The position numbers were made by a program, and so were the translations under genes. A DNA stretch of 64,000 nucleotides, taken from positions 496,001 through 560,000 of the forward strand of contig NZ_JAJFAY010000001.1 of NCBI RefSeq assembly GCF_021083305.1, given 5' to 3'. This stretch comes from Haladaptatus sp. DYF46 (GTDB taxonomy: Archaea; Halobacteriota; Halobacteria; Halobacteriales; Haladaptataceae). The notes beneath the pieces were generated by a model, which was not told the DNA's origin, did not search any database, and saw nothing but the letters and a program-made list of their open reading frames with translations. Positions 1-7,907 of this stretch are shown piece by piece (within the stretch, counting starts at the first letter, position 1; every line of letters starts with the position of its first letter).

Positions 1-789
1 CGCCAATTCTCGGTTGAGCTTTCCTTTTTCCTCGTAGAAGAGCGCGTGACCACTCTCCTCGAAGCGAACGAGCTCTGTGTTTTCGATCCCTTCCTGGAGC
101 TTCTCTGCCGTCAGTTCAAACGGACAGGCTTCGTCGTGCACACCGTGACAGATGAGTGTCGGAACGGAGATGTCCGCGAGATCGGACCGAAGATCCATCT
201 CGCCGACCGCTTCGATCGAATCGGCCATGGCCTGTGGCGACGATTCCATGCTCATATTCTGGAGCCAATCTTTCAGCACAGGACTCGGTGCGGAGTGAAA
301 CATCGAGTCGGCGAAATCACTACTGACCTTCGCTCGGTCCTCATAGCATCCCGCAGCAAGTCCCGTAAACGCTGCTCCATCGACGCCTTCCGGAAAGTCC
401 GGTTTTTTGGCTAGAACAGGGCTCGCAGCACCAAGCAGCGCCAATTTTGCCACGTGGTCTTCGTTATGGCGGCTCATATACCGGGTGACGACCCCACCGC
501 CCATCGAAAACCCTGCGAGTGTCACATCATCGACGTCGAGTTCGTCGAGAACCGCCTTCAGATCGTCAGCGAACATATCAAAGTCGTACTCGCTCCACGG
601 TTTACTCGACTGTCCGTAGCCACGGAGGTCGATACCGATACATCGGATATCCTCCCTGGGGAGCCGAATGTACTGATATTCGAACATCCGGTGGCTCAGC
701 GGCCACCCGTGAACGAACACGATTGGAGTACCCGATCCCCAGTCCTGAACGAACAATTCCACCCCTTCCTCAACTTCGATTCGAGTCAT
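1..789 (-). CDS. alpha/beta hydrolase, haloperoxidase-like (3' end cut by window)
   Basis: The gene reads leftward off the window edge; 263 codons are visible and probably only a few C-terminal residues are missing. The oxyanion-hole motif HGWP is at residues 27-30, the nucleophile elbow GFSMGG at 93-98 (Ser95), a candidate acid Asp219 in HGVHDE, and His248 in ESGHALF, so a complete Ser-His-Asp triad is present. The pattern is that of non-haem chloroperoxidase/esterase-type hydrolases of about 270 residues. No signal peptide is seen, so it should be cytosolic. The substrate cannot be told from sequence. The start is the ATG at 789; upstream the frame has no coding character. Confidence 0.85.
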   Translation of the reverse strand, partial: MTRIEVEEGVELFVQDWGSGTPIVFVHGWPLSHRMFEYQYIRLPREDIRCIGIDLRGYGQSSKPWSEYDFDMFADDLKAVLDELDVDDVTLAGFSMGGGVVTRYMSRHNEDHVAKLALLGAASPVLAKKPDFPEGVDGAAFTGLAAGCYEDRAKVSSDFADSMFHSAPSPVLKDWLQNMSMESSPQAMADSIEAVGEMDLRSDLADISVPTLICHGVHDEACPFELTAEKLQEGIENTELVRFEESGHALFYEEKGKLNRELA

Positions 790-820
790 ACTGACCAATG
801 GTTGGTCGACCGACGTGTAT

Positions 821-880
821 ATATGCGATTTGGAAATGTTTCAAACCAATTGCTTCCTTATTTCTTCCCAAATCGCATAT
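821..880. repeat. 13-bp perfect inverted repeat, 34-bp spacer
   Basis: The arms at 821-833 (ATATGCGATTTGG) and 868-880 are exact reverse complements. They begin about 30 bp upstream of the hydrolase ATG, so they may be an operator pair or a hairpin in a 5' leader. Confidence 0.7.
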
Positions 881-1047
881 TAAGGTAATTTCTCAAGTTT
901 CGAGTTTGCTCCGTTGATGAGCCATGCTCGTGAACACGACCCGAGTTTCCTCGTATTCTCTGGTCACTGAAACATCGCTTGAAAAGACGTGTGGCGAGCG
1001 GTGTAATCGGCGCGGTCGAGGAAGTGATCGTAGACACGAGCGCCAGA

Positions 1048-1083
1048 ATATGAACACGAGTTGGGACCAGTTCGTGTTCATAT
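1048..1083. repeat. 12-bp perfect inverted repeat, 12-bp spacer
   Basis: The arms 1048-1059 (ATATGAACACGA) and 1072-1083 are exact reverse complements in the middle of the gap. It is far from both flanking starts, and could be a terminator-like hairpin or the remnant of an element end. Confidence 0.65.
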
Positions 1084-1350
1084 CAGGGCAAGCTCGATTC
1101 GCTACGCGAAACCACTGGGGGAATCTTGGGTGGTAGCTAAGTAAGTAGGAAGAAGTTTTCCGAGGGAAATATCATGTTCTAATTTCGTAAGAGGAGATAT
1201 TCCGGAATTTTCGTTCTTTTTCTGAAATTCCCGACTGTACGGACCGAATCAACCGTTAACTGTCCCCCCACTGTGACGAACCTGTGCTATTAGTGAACGT
1301 AAAAATACACGATTCACCCACGGCGAAACGACTATTTCATCGACCGAGAT

Positions 1351-1992
1351 TCAAACGAGTTCCATGATGACTTTGATCTCGATTTTCCGAAGGTGTTCAC
1401 TGACCGTTCCTGCGGAAATTTCCGCTCGCTCTGCGAGGTCGCGGAGGGTCGCACGCCGCGGTATCTCGTAATAGCCCTCGTCGATCGCCAGTTCCAACAG
1501 TTCTCGCTGGCGGTCGGTCAACAGCGACGCGAGTTGGCGCATATCCGGGCGATACTCGCCCATGCCTTCGAGCGTAATCCGAATTCCGTCGGGGAGTTCC
1601 CCGATCGCCTCTCTGATCCCTTCATCCTCTCCGAGCATGGTCACTCGAAGATCACCCCGGTCGGTGTACTCCATCGGCCAGTCCACGACGATTTCGTACC
1701 GCCTGAAGATACCGAGGAGGTCGGTCATGAGGGAGTTCGCTCGAAAATGGAGGTAGACGAGTCCGTCCGATGCTGCCGACTGTTCGCACGTCAACACGTC
1801 GGGGTTCGCCTCCAGTACTTCCGTGGCCCGTTCGAAGTCACCGCGGAGTTGATACAGCCCGACGCCGGTTCCGTCGTCCAGGAGATTGATGTAGTGAATC
1901 GCTTCACCTTCCACTGCCGAATCGCCGTCGCACTCGCCGTTAGGACAGCGTTCATCGTCGACCTGCGGAATGACGAACGTGATATATCTCAT
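1351..1992 (-). CDS. Bat-type HTH_10 transcriptional regulator
   Basis: The 213-residue protein has a haloarchaeal GAF-like or bacterio-opsin-activator sensor region at residues 1-150 and a C-terminal helix-turn-helix of the HTH_10 family. The HTH begins at LTDRQRELLELA (about residue 158) and contains the recognition helix ISAGTVSEHLRKIE. The N-terminus holds a Cys cluster (CPNGEC) that might bind metal or sense redox state, which is inference. It is the sort of stand-alone regulator that is abundant in haloarchaea. Targets are unknown; the methyltransferase gene starting about 200 bp away on the opposite strand is a possible one. Confidence 0.85.
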   Translation of the reverse strand: MRYITFVIPQVDDERCPNGECDGDSAVEGEAIHYINLLDDGTGVGLYQLRGDFERATEVLEANPDVLTCEQSAASDGLVYLHFRANSLMTDLLGIFRRYEIVVDWPMEYTDRGDLRVTMLGEDEGIREAIGELPDGIRITLEGMGEYRPDMRQLASLLTDRQRELLELAIDEGYYEIPRRATLRDLAERAEISAGTVSEHLRKIEIKVIMELV

Positions 1993-2190
1993 ACTATCGA
2001 CCAGCGCTTCGCGTCCAGAGCGCTCAGAACGACTGAATTCGGTCGGTCCGTGAAGTACCGAGTTGCTCGGGCCGTCTCCGTCGCTGCCGGTAACGCGTCA
2101 GAGGGAGGATATGCCGCAGATGCATTTAAACCCACCTCAGATGTGCGGCGGTATTCGCATGCATCGGTGAGCCGTCCATATCATCGACGC

Positions 2191-2949
2191 ATGCCGACCA
2201 GAAAAACTGAAACGGGAACCACGAACCGGACGGAACGGAAGTTATCGACTCCCGGTCGATCGATCGTCGCTGCACTCTCCGAGCGCTTCGACCTCGCCGA
2301 GCATCGGCGGTATCTCGCACGGAATCTCGAAGGAACAGTACTCGATCTCGGCGCGGGGAGCGGTGCGATGGTTCCGTACCTACAAACGGCAGTCCGGCGT
2401 GAGCCGTCTCTCGACCTGCATGCGATCGAACCGAATCCCGACAGGCGGAGGCAAGCAAAGCGTACGGCCAGCGCACACGATCTGGATATCAACGTACGGT
2501 CGGGACGGGCCGAATCCCTGCCCTACGCGGACGACTCGTTCGACGTGGTCATCGCCTCCGCGGTGTTCTGTACGGTACAGGACCCCTTTTTAGCCCTCGG
2601 GGAGGTCCACCGCGTTCTGAAGCCGGATGGCGAGTTCCGCTTTCTCGAACACGTCCGGTCCGACGGTCCCCGTGGCTACGTCCAAGACGCCGTGACACCA
2701 CTCTGGAAACGGATCGACGACGGTTGTCATCTCGACCGTCGAACGGACGAGTGGATCGCGGCCGGTCCGTTCGCTATCGACGATATCGAAACGCTACGTC
2801 TCGGCGTTAGCCCGTCCAGACCCTTCGTGCGCGGAACTGCCACGCCGAACGGCCGAACGGAGACCGACGGCCGAGGCGGTAGGTGTGAGTCCGGCGCTTC
2901 GACCACACCGAAATCCGCAAGCGATGACAGGTTGCAGGAGTCGGGGTGA
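2191..2949 (+). CDS. class I SAM-dependent methyltransferase (UbiE/COQ5-like)
   Basis: The SAM-binding motif I VLDLGAGSGA is at residues 50-59, the acidic post-I position in HAIEPNPDRR follows at about 77-86, and the motif II/III strand VHRVLKPDGEFRFLEHV is near 138-154. These identify a Rossmann methyltransferase acting on a small molecule. The ATG at 2191 is chosen because the frame is open far upstream (to 1393) but runs antisense through the regulator there. The last 35 or so residues are a Thr/Ser/Arg/Gly-rich tail that family members normally lack; the next start lies 3 bp beyond the stop. It could be a real extension or the result of a frameshift near the original end. Confidence 0.75.
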   Translation: MPTRKTETGTTNRTERKLSTPGRSIVAALSERFDLAEHRRYLARNLEGTVLDLGAGSGAMVPYLQTAVRREPSLDLHAIEPNPDRRRQAKRTASAHDLDINVRSGRAESLPYADDSFDVVIASAVFCTVQDPFLALGEVHRVLKPDGEFRFLEHVRSDGPRGYVQDAVTPLWKRIDDGCHLDRRTDEWIAAGPFAIDDIETLRLGVSPSRPFVRGTATPNGRTETDGRGGRCESGASTTPKSASDDRLQESG

Positions 2950-2952
2950 ATC

Positions 2953-3180
2953 GTGAACGCGAAAGCGACCGCATCGACGATCTTCGGTGTCGTCGTCGCG
3001 CTTCTCGGGACGTTATGGCTCGTCCAAGGTCTCGGACTCGTTCATATCGGTCCCGTTTTGTGCGTCGCAAACTGCGAACCGATCACCGGGAAATCAACAC
3101 AATGGACGGTTACTGGCATTATTTCCCTGTTCGTGGGACTCGTCATCGTCTGGGCGGGACTGAGACGCGGAAACCGATGA
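2953..3180 (+). CDS. small two-helix membrane protein
   Basis: This 75-residue protein starts at a GTG 3 bp after the methyltransferase stop, so the two are probably co-transcribed. Two hydrophobic segments (about residues 9-33 and 50-70) are separated by a short loop holding two cysteines (LCVANC). A basic tail (LRRGNR) suggests a cytoplasmic C-terminus. It is not recognised as a named family. The overlapping frame at 2946-3242 is rejected because it is Arg-rich and lacks hydrophobic structure. Confidence 0.6.
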   Translation: MNAKATASTIFGVVVALLGTLWLVQGLGLVHIGPVLCVANCEPITGKSTQWTVTGIISLFVGLVIVWAGLRRGNR

Positions 3181-3281
3181 TTCCTATCGCCCACCACTCG
3201 AACGATCCCCAACACGTCCGCCGAACTTCCTCCGCGCCCTAGCCCACAACGTTAACCCGGAATCCGACCGAACGCCCGTGT

Positions 3282-4721
3282 ATGATAACCGCAGAGCGGA
3301 TGGCCGCCGTGGACGAGAACGCGGAGTATCTCGGCGTTCCACGCAAGCAGTTGATGGAATCGAGCGGGAACGCCATCGCCAGACAGGTCCGTGAAATGGT
3401 CCCGCCGGGCGCGCGAATCTGCATCGTCGCCGGACGGGGGAACAACGGCGGCGACGCCTTCGTCGCCGCGCGGTTTCTGGACGGGTACGACGTCTCGGTT
3501 CGCCTGCTCGGGCGGGCCGAAACCATCGGCACCGACATCGCGCGGGAGAACTGGGACGCGCTTCGATGCGCCGAGTACGACACGGCGGAGGTGAAGGACT
3601 CGCGCGCGTTCGAACTGCCGGACTGTGACCTCGTGATCGACGCCATGCTCGGAACCGGCGTGACGGGGGCGCTTCGGGAACCCGCCGCGACGGCGGCGCG
3701 GGCGATAAACGACGCCGACGCCGCCGTCCTCGCCGTGGATGTTCCCTCGGGTGTGAACGCCGACACGGGAGAAGTCGGAGGCGATGAGGGCGACGGCGTG
3801 GCCGTCGAAGCCGATTCGGTCGTCACGTTTCACGACATGAAACCCGGTCTCGCCGACTACGACGGGGACGTGACCGTCGCCGACATCGGCATCCCCGCCG
3901 CCGCGGAGCGATTCGTTGGGCCGGGCGACCTTCGCAGCGTTCGCGGGAGCGTCGGGGGACGAGTGTTCGTCATCGGCGGGGGTCCGTTCACCGGCGCGCC
4001 CGCGCTTGCCGCGCAGTCGGCACTGCGAGCGGGTGCCGAACTCTCCTTCGTCTCCGCGCCGAAGGCCGTCTCGGGGGAGATTCAGGGCTACGCGGAGGAT
4101 CTCATCGTCCAACCCTACGACGGCGACCGGTTGACGCCCGAACAGGTGGACGGATTGGTCGAGACGGCCGAGTCGTACGACGACACGGTCGTCATCGGTC
4201 CGGGGCTCGGCAACGCCGACGAGACCATCGACGCGACGACGGACTTCCTCGAATCGTTCGACGGGCGGGCGGTCGTCGACGCCGACGCGCTCCCGGCGAT
4301 TCCCGACCTCGACACGGACGCGACGCTGGTCTGTACGCCGAACCGCAAGGAGTTGGCCGAGATGGGCGGCCCGGACGTGGACGACCTCCGCGGGGTGACG
4401 GACGAAATCGAAGCCCTGGCGAGCGACATCGGCCACGTCGTGTTGGCGAAGGGGGCGACCGACGTGATTTCGGACGGCGAACGGACGCGCGTCGTTCGGA
4501 CGGGCAACACGGGAATGAAAGTGGGCGGCACGGGGGACCTGCTGGCCGGAATCGTGGCGGGGCTGTTCGGCACGACGGACGCCTTCGACGCCGCCTGCGT
4601 CGGGTCGTTCGTCAACGGACGCGCGGGCGACTTGGTGTACGACGAGCGATACGAGGGCCTCCTCGCATCCGACATGCTCGAAACGATTCCGGCCGCGATA
4701 TGGGGTGACGACGATGCCTGA
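3282..4721 (+). CDS. nnr: bifunctional NAD(P)HX epimerase / ADP- or ATP-dependent NAD(P)HX dehydratase
   Basis: The enzyme repairs hydrated NADH and NADPH. The N-terminal YjeF domain (about 1-215) carries the glycine-rich GRGNNGGDAF at residues 51-60 and DAMLGTGVTG further on. The C-terminal ribokinase-like dehydratase domain carries the phosphate-binding GGTGDLLAGIVAG at about 415-427. The 479-residue length matches the two-domain Nnr fusion found in bacteria and archaea. Its stop overlaps the moaC start by 8 bp, so the two form an operon. The protein has no signal peptide and should be cytosolic. Confidence 0.95.
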   Translation: MITAERMAAVDENAEYLGVPRKQLMESSGNAIARQVREMVPPGARICIVAGRGNNGGDAFVAARFLDGYDVSVRLLGRAETIGTDIARENWDALRCAEYDTAEVKDSRAFELPDCDLVIDAMLGTGVTGALREPAATAARAINDADAAVLAVDVPSGVNADTGEVGGDEGDGVAVEADSVVTFHDMKPGLADYDGDVTVADIGIPAAAERFVGPGDLRSVRGSVGGRVFVIGGGPFTGAPALAAQSALRAGAELSFVSAPKAVSGEIQGYAEDLIVQPYDGDRLTPEQVDGLVETAESYDDTVVIGPGLGNADETIDATTDFLESFDGRAVVDADALPAIPDLDTDATLVCTPNRKELAEMGGPDVDDLRGVTDEIEALASDIGHVVLAKGATDVISDGERTRVVRTGNTGMKVGGTGDLLAGIVAGLFGTTDAFDAACVGSFVNGRAGDLVYDERYEGLLASDMLETIPAAIWGDDDA

Positions 4722-5265
4722 GAGGGGCGCGAACGACGACGGAACAGGGGCGGCAGACGACGAAAAATCGGGCGACACGATGGACGACGAGGGGTTGACC
4801 CACACGGACGAGTCCGGCGAGGTACAGATGGTGAACATCGGCGAAAAGCCGGACACGGCCCGCCGTGCGGTTGCCGGCGGTGAAATTCGGCTGCAACCCT
4901 CTACCATCGAGGCGATTCGGGCGAACGACCTGAAGAAGGGCGACGTGCTGGCAACCGCTCGAATCGGGGCGGTTCAGGCAGTGAAACACACGTGGGAGAC
5001 GATTCCGATGTGCCACCAGATACCCATCACGAACGTCGATACCGACTTCGACGTTCGTGACGACCGGGTACTCCTGTCCGTCGCCGTCGAGACGACGGGC
5101 AAGACCGGGTGCGAGATGGAGGCCTTGGAGGGCGTCACGACGGGCTTGAACGTCGTTTGGGACATGGTGAAAGCGGTCGAAAAGGACGATGACGGCGGGT
5201 ATCCCGACACCGCGATTCGAAACGTTCGAGTGGTCGAAAAGGAAAAGCGAGAGCTTACACGGTAG
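4714..5265 (+). CDS. moaC: cyclic pyranopterin monophosphate synthase MoaC
   Basis: MoaC converts the GTP-derived cyclic intermediate made by MoaA into cPMP in molybdenum cofactor synthesis. Signature segments are MCHQIPIT at about residues 98-105 and KTGCEMEALEG at 130-140, with the conserved Lys and Asp positions of the family. The protein has an acidic N-terminal stretch of about 30 residues before the conserved core starting at VQMVNIGEKPDTAR, so a later start at the ATG near 4780 is possible. It overlaps nnr, and its end overlaps the convergent HxlR gene by 11 bp. Confidence 0.93.
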   Translation: MPERGANDDGTGAADDEKSGDTMDDEGLTHTDESGEVQMVNIGEKPDTARRAVAGGEIRLQPSTIEAIRANDLKKGDVLATARIGAVQAVKHTWETIPMCHQIPITNVDTDFDVRDDRVLLSVAVETTGKTGCEMEALEGVTTGLNVVWDMVKAVEKDDDGGYPDTAIRNVRVVEKEKRELTR

Positions 5266-5629
5266 CCGAGTCCGGGTCCTCGGCGGGGGAGATGTACTCG
5301 ATGCCCCAATCGCGCATCGAGAGGATGACGGGTTCGAGCGACTCGCCGGTCGATGTCAGCGAATACTCCACTCGAACCGGTTTGTCGCTCACGATTTCGC
5401 GGTTCACCAGTTGCTTTTCGCCCAAGTCGTCCAAACTGTCCGACAGAACCTTGCTCGAAATGCCGTCCACTTCCTCCTTGAGCGCGTTGAAGCCGAGCGG
5501 ACCGCTCACGAGCAGTCGGTGTACGATGACGGGATGCCACTTCTTCCCGACGAGCGTCGCCGTGGCGGTGATGGGACACCACTCCTCGCCCGAACACCAC
5601 ATGGTCAGCCGTTCCGGTTTCTCCGTCAT
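5255..5629 (-). CDS. HxlR-family winged-helix transcriptional regulator
   Basis: The 124-residue protein has the family signature CPITATATLVGKKWHPVIV near residues 18-36 and the winged-helix features GFNALKEEVDGISSKVLS and VEYSLTSTGESL. HxlR proteins are small dimeric regulators that respond to aldehydes, oxidants or disulfide stress. Two cysteines (WCSGEEWC) sit just before the DNA-binding core and could act as the redox sensor. The gene converges with moaC and has its own promoter in the 5630-5910 gap. Confidence 0.9.
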   Translation of the reverse strand: MTEKPERLTMWCSGEEWCPITATATLVGKKWHPVIVHRLLVSGPLGFNALKEEVDGISSKVLSDSLDDLGEKQLVNREIVSDKPVRVEYSLTSTGESLEPVILSMRDWGIEYISPAEDPDSATV

Positions 5630-5910
5630 GGAACGGAGTAGGGTTTCCGGCGGTAAAAAGTTACGTCACGAAATCAACTTACCGATAGTAACCGTTTGAC
5701 GGCTTTTTCGCAGGGAAAAAGCGCTTGTGTGAGCGTCGGATATAGATTCCTCTCACACAACGGTTTCACAGATAGAATGTACGAATAATCGAAAGGTTCT
5801 CGTTCGCCCGTCGCCTATCGAACGGTGAGGAATCATGGTATTGGGTAACACTTATCAATTAGGGGTTGCTACCCGATAGTGGAGAGAAAGCCGACAACCA
5901 ACCGAATCGC
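5630..5910. promoter_or_regulatory. intergenic region with divergent promoters and short inverted repeats
   Basis: No gene is seen in these 281 bases. A GTTAC/GTAAC pair at 5661-5665/5689-5693 lies about 35 bp upstream of the HxlR start, a plausible site for autoregulation. A 9-bp inverted repeat, TTGTGTGAG at 5725-5733 with its complement at 5752-5760, lies between the two promoters. Both assignments rest on position and symmetry only. Confidence 0.4.
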
Positions 5911-6075
5911 ATGACTACGAGCACGCACGAAGCAGACGACTCCCGACGAAACCGGGACGACGACCGATACGCCGAACTCGAAGTGCAGGACGACGCAGTC
6001 CTCATTTACGACCTGAAGAACCACACCGCGTGGATACGTTCGAACGGGGCGGTATCGTTATATTCGATGCTTTAA
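5911..6075 (+). CDS. small acidic haloarchaeal protein, DUF7331-like
   Basis: The 54-residue protein begins with a polar, disordered N-terminus and ends with a compact segment YAELEVQDDAVLIYDLKN followed by HTAWIRSNGAVSL. This pattern of a short beta-rich core after an acidic lead is what I recall for the DUF7331 family. No function is known. The ATG at 5911 is favoured over the in-frame start at 5866 because the conserved part and the charged lead fit. Its stop overlaps the end of convergent hflX by 4 bp. Confidence 0.65.
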   Translation: MTTSTHEADDSRRNRDDDRYAELEVQDDAVLIYDLKNHTAWIRSNGAVSLYSML

Positions 6076-7367
6076 GCCGACGGTGCGGCAGTCAAGTCGC
6101 TCGCTTTCGACCGCGACTGCTGGATGATGGCTGGGCGTGCTTCGAACTCGACGACCACCTCGTCGTCGATGTATGTCACGTCCTCCACGCGGGCGTGGTC
6201 GTGTACCCACGAAACCACGCTCATCGTTTCGTCCGTCATCGGCATCACCAACCGTTCGAACTCCCACTCCGGCAGTTCGATATCGATACGCCGTTTCAGT
6301 TCCTCGACGTTCAGATCCTCCTCGCCGCTGATAGCGACCGGGTTCGGCGCGAGCGCCGATAGTGCCGTTCGCTTTTCCTCGAGTTCCTCGTCGCTCACGG
6401 CGTCGATTTTGTTCAACACCGTGACGATGGGCGCTTGATTGCGTTCGTACAGCGTGTCGTGGCACGTGACGAGTTTCTCTCGGATGTCGTCTATCGGTTC
6501 GCTCACGTCCACGACCAACAGGACGAGGTCGGCGTAGTACACAGCGTCCAGCGTCGATTTGAACGATTCCACGAGCCAGTGCGGCAGGTCGCTGATGAAC
6601 CCGACGGTATCCGTCAACAGCACGTCCCGCCGCTCGATGTCGGCCTTCCGCGTCGTGGTCCCGAGCGTCGTGAACAGACGGTCTTCGGCCTCCGCCGTCG
6701 GGTCCAAATCGGGGTGCAACTCGTCGTTCGCGCCGATTTCCAACTCCTCCGCGAGGCGCTGGAGGAGCGTCGACTTCCCCGCGTTCGTGTACCCCGCGAG
6801 CGCCACGAGGTCGAACCCCGACTCGCGCCGCTTCTGTCGCCGGTCCGCCTCCTTGTCGGCGATGGCGTCGAGTTCGTCCTTGATGCGGCTTATCTGGTCT
6901 TTGATGTCCTGTTCGTGGCTCTCGTCGTACTCACCCAGACCCATGAACCCCGGCCGCTCGTCGCGCTTCGCGAGACTCGTCTTCGCCTCGACGCGCGGCA
7001 GTTCGTAGCGCAGTTCCGCCAGTTCGACCTGCAACTGTGCCTTCCGCGTTTGAGCGCGCTGGCCGAAGATTTCGAGAATCAGCCTGAATCGGTCGATGAC
7101 CTTCGTCCCGTCGGGCAGTCGCTGGCCCAGGTTGTACGTCTGATACGGCCCGAGTTGGTTGTCGAAGACGACCACCCCGGCGTCCCGTTCCGTGACGGCG
7201 GCCGTCAACTCGGTGACTTTCCCCTCGCCGAACTGGAACGCGGCGTCTTCCTCTCTGGATTGTGTGACCGTCGCGGCGACGTCGTAGCCCGCGGCGCGAG
7301 CCAACTCGGTCAGTTCGTCCATCGAGGCTGTTCCGTCGTCTACCCGTTTTGCAAGTATCGCTTTCAT
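6072..7367 (-). CDS. hflX: ribosome-associated GTPase HflX
   Basis: HflX binds the large ribosomal subunit and, in bacteria, rescues stalled ribosomes. The 431-residue protein has the HflX N-domain (about 1-130), a coiled-coil linker (150-180) and a G domain with G1 AGYTNAGKST at 191-200, G3 DTVGF near 253 and G4 NKID near 318. A short C-terminal domain follows. Length and order match archaeal HflX. The start ATG overlaps the stop of the upstream DUF2209 gene as ATGA, so the two genes are translationally coupled. Confidence 0.95.
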   Translation of the reverse strand: MKAILAKRVDDGTASMDELTELARAAGYDVAATVTQSREEDAAFQFGEGKVTELTAAVTERDAGVVVFDNQLGPYQTYNLGQRLPDGTKVIDRFRLILEIFGQRAQTRKAQLQVELAELRYELPRVEAKTSLAKRDERPGFMGLGEYDESHEQDIKDQISRIKDELDAIADKEADRRQKRRESGFDLVALAGYTNAGKSTLLQRLAEELEIGANDELHPDLDPTAEAEDRLFTTLGTTTRKADIERRDVLLTDTVGFISDLPHWLVESFKSTLDAVYYADLVLLVVDVSEPIDDIREKLVTCHDTLYERNQAPIVTVLNKIDAVSDEELEEKRTALSALAPNPVAISGEEDLNVEELKRRIDIELPEWEFERLVMPMTDETMSVVSWVHDHARVEDVTYIDDEVVVEFEARPAIIQQSRSKASDLTAAPSA

Positions 7368-7729
7368 AGGAGTAGTTTTCGGGCGGCGTACGCGGCGTGG
7401 TGTGCGGCCTGCACGGTTTCACGTTCGGCTATGCTCTCGACGTACTTAAAATCAGGTTCGAGATACTGTTCTACCATCCACACCGGTTCCTCGTAGAATT
7501 CTCCCCGCTCGGCGACTATCGGTTTCGCGGACGGATCCGGGAGGTCACAGACCGCGTCGGCGACAATCTCCGTCGTCGCCGAAAGCGTCGGTTCGTCGTG
7601 ACTGATCGCGAACCCCATCCCCTCGACGCTGTGAAGTCGTGTCGTCCCGACCATCGCGTGGATGGCGGCGGCGACCATCAGGTATTCGCCCTCCTCCTCG
7701 TGGCGACCGCTGATGTCGATACCCACCAC
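7364..7729 (-). CDS. DUF2209 family protein
   Basis: The 121-residue archaeal protein begins VGIDISGRHEEEGEYLMVAA, the conserved opening of the DUF2209 family as I recall it. That opening, with Asp and Glu after strand 1, resembles an RNase H-like or actin-like fold start, but the biochemical role is unknown. It uses a GTG start at 7729 and ends with the ATGA overlap to hflX. Sharing an operon with HflX suggests a link to ribosome or translation quality control, which is inference. Confidence 0.75.
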   Translation of the reverse strand: MVGIDISGRHEEEGEYLMVAAAIHAMVGTTRLHSVEGMGFAISHDEPTLSATTEIVADAVCDLPDPSAKPIVAERGEFYEEPVWMVEQYLEPDFKYVESIAERETVQAAHHAAYAARKLLL

Positions 7730-7730
7730 G

Positions 7731-7853
7731 TCAGCCGCGCCGGCCCTTCACCTTGATTCGTGCCGCGTTTCCGTGCACGTCCGCCCGTAAGCCGCCGAGG
7801 TTCTTGAATCTCCCGCCGAGATTCACCGTCGATTCGGCGGCGAAAATTCCCAT
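7731..7853 (-). CDS. possible 40-residue basic leader ORF
   Basis: A short frame runs from ATG 7853 to the stop at 7731-7733, ending 1 bp before the GTG start of the DUF2209 gene. The peptide is Gly/Arg/Lys-rich (NLGGRFKNLGG, then ARIKVKGRRG), unlike the acidic proteins around it, so it could bind nucleic acid. The frame also happens to stay open for over 1 kb upstream through the antisense of the thiolase, so it may be chance. Confidence 0.3.
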   Translation of the reverse strand: MGIFAAESTVNLGGRFKNLGGLRADVHGNAARIKVKGRRG

Positions 7854-7907
7854 CCATCGCGTGGGAGCGACGGCAGTTATTTCTCCCCGCGAACGCCAGT
7901 TCGAGAC

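Larger units (their letters stand above)
790..1350. other. long A+T-rich intergenic region with inverted repeats
   Basis: These 561 bases lie between the starts of no gene on one side and the 3' end of the Bat-type regulator on the other. No ORF here looks coding. The stretch contains three inverted repeats: a small one at 793-807, a 13-bp pair at 821-833/868-880, and a 12-bp pair at 1048-1059/1072-1083. The base composition is visibly poorer in G+C than the flanking genes. It may hold the promoter of the hydrolase and possibly an RNA, but nothing proves this. Confidence 0.5.

Noticed and set aside
893..1081. Small reverse-strand frame in the first gap (62 codons)
   Set aside because: It is Arg/Ser-rich and crosses an inverted repeat. 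There is no haloarchaeal acidity, so it looks like chance. A transposase remnant could not be shown.
3252..4907. 551-codon reverse-strand frame over nnr and moaC
   Set aside because: It is Arg/Val/His-rich, is antisense to clear enzymes, and has no domain pattern. Long antisense frames are common in this G+C-rich, third-position-biased DNA.
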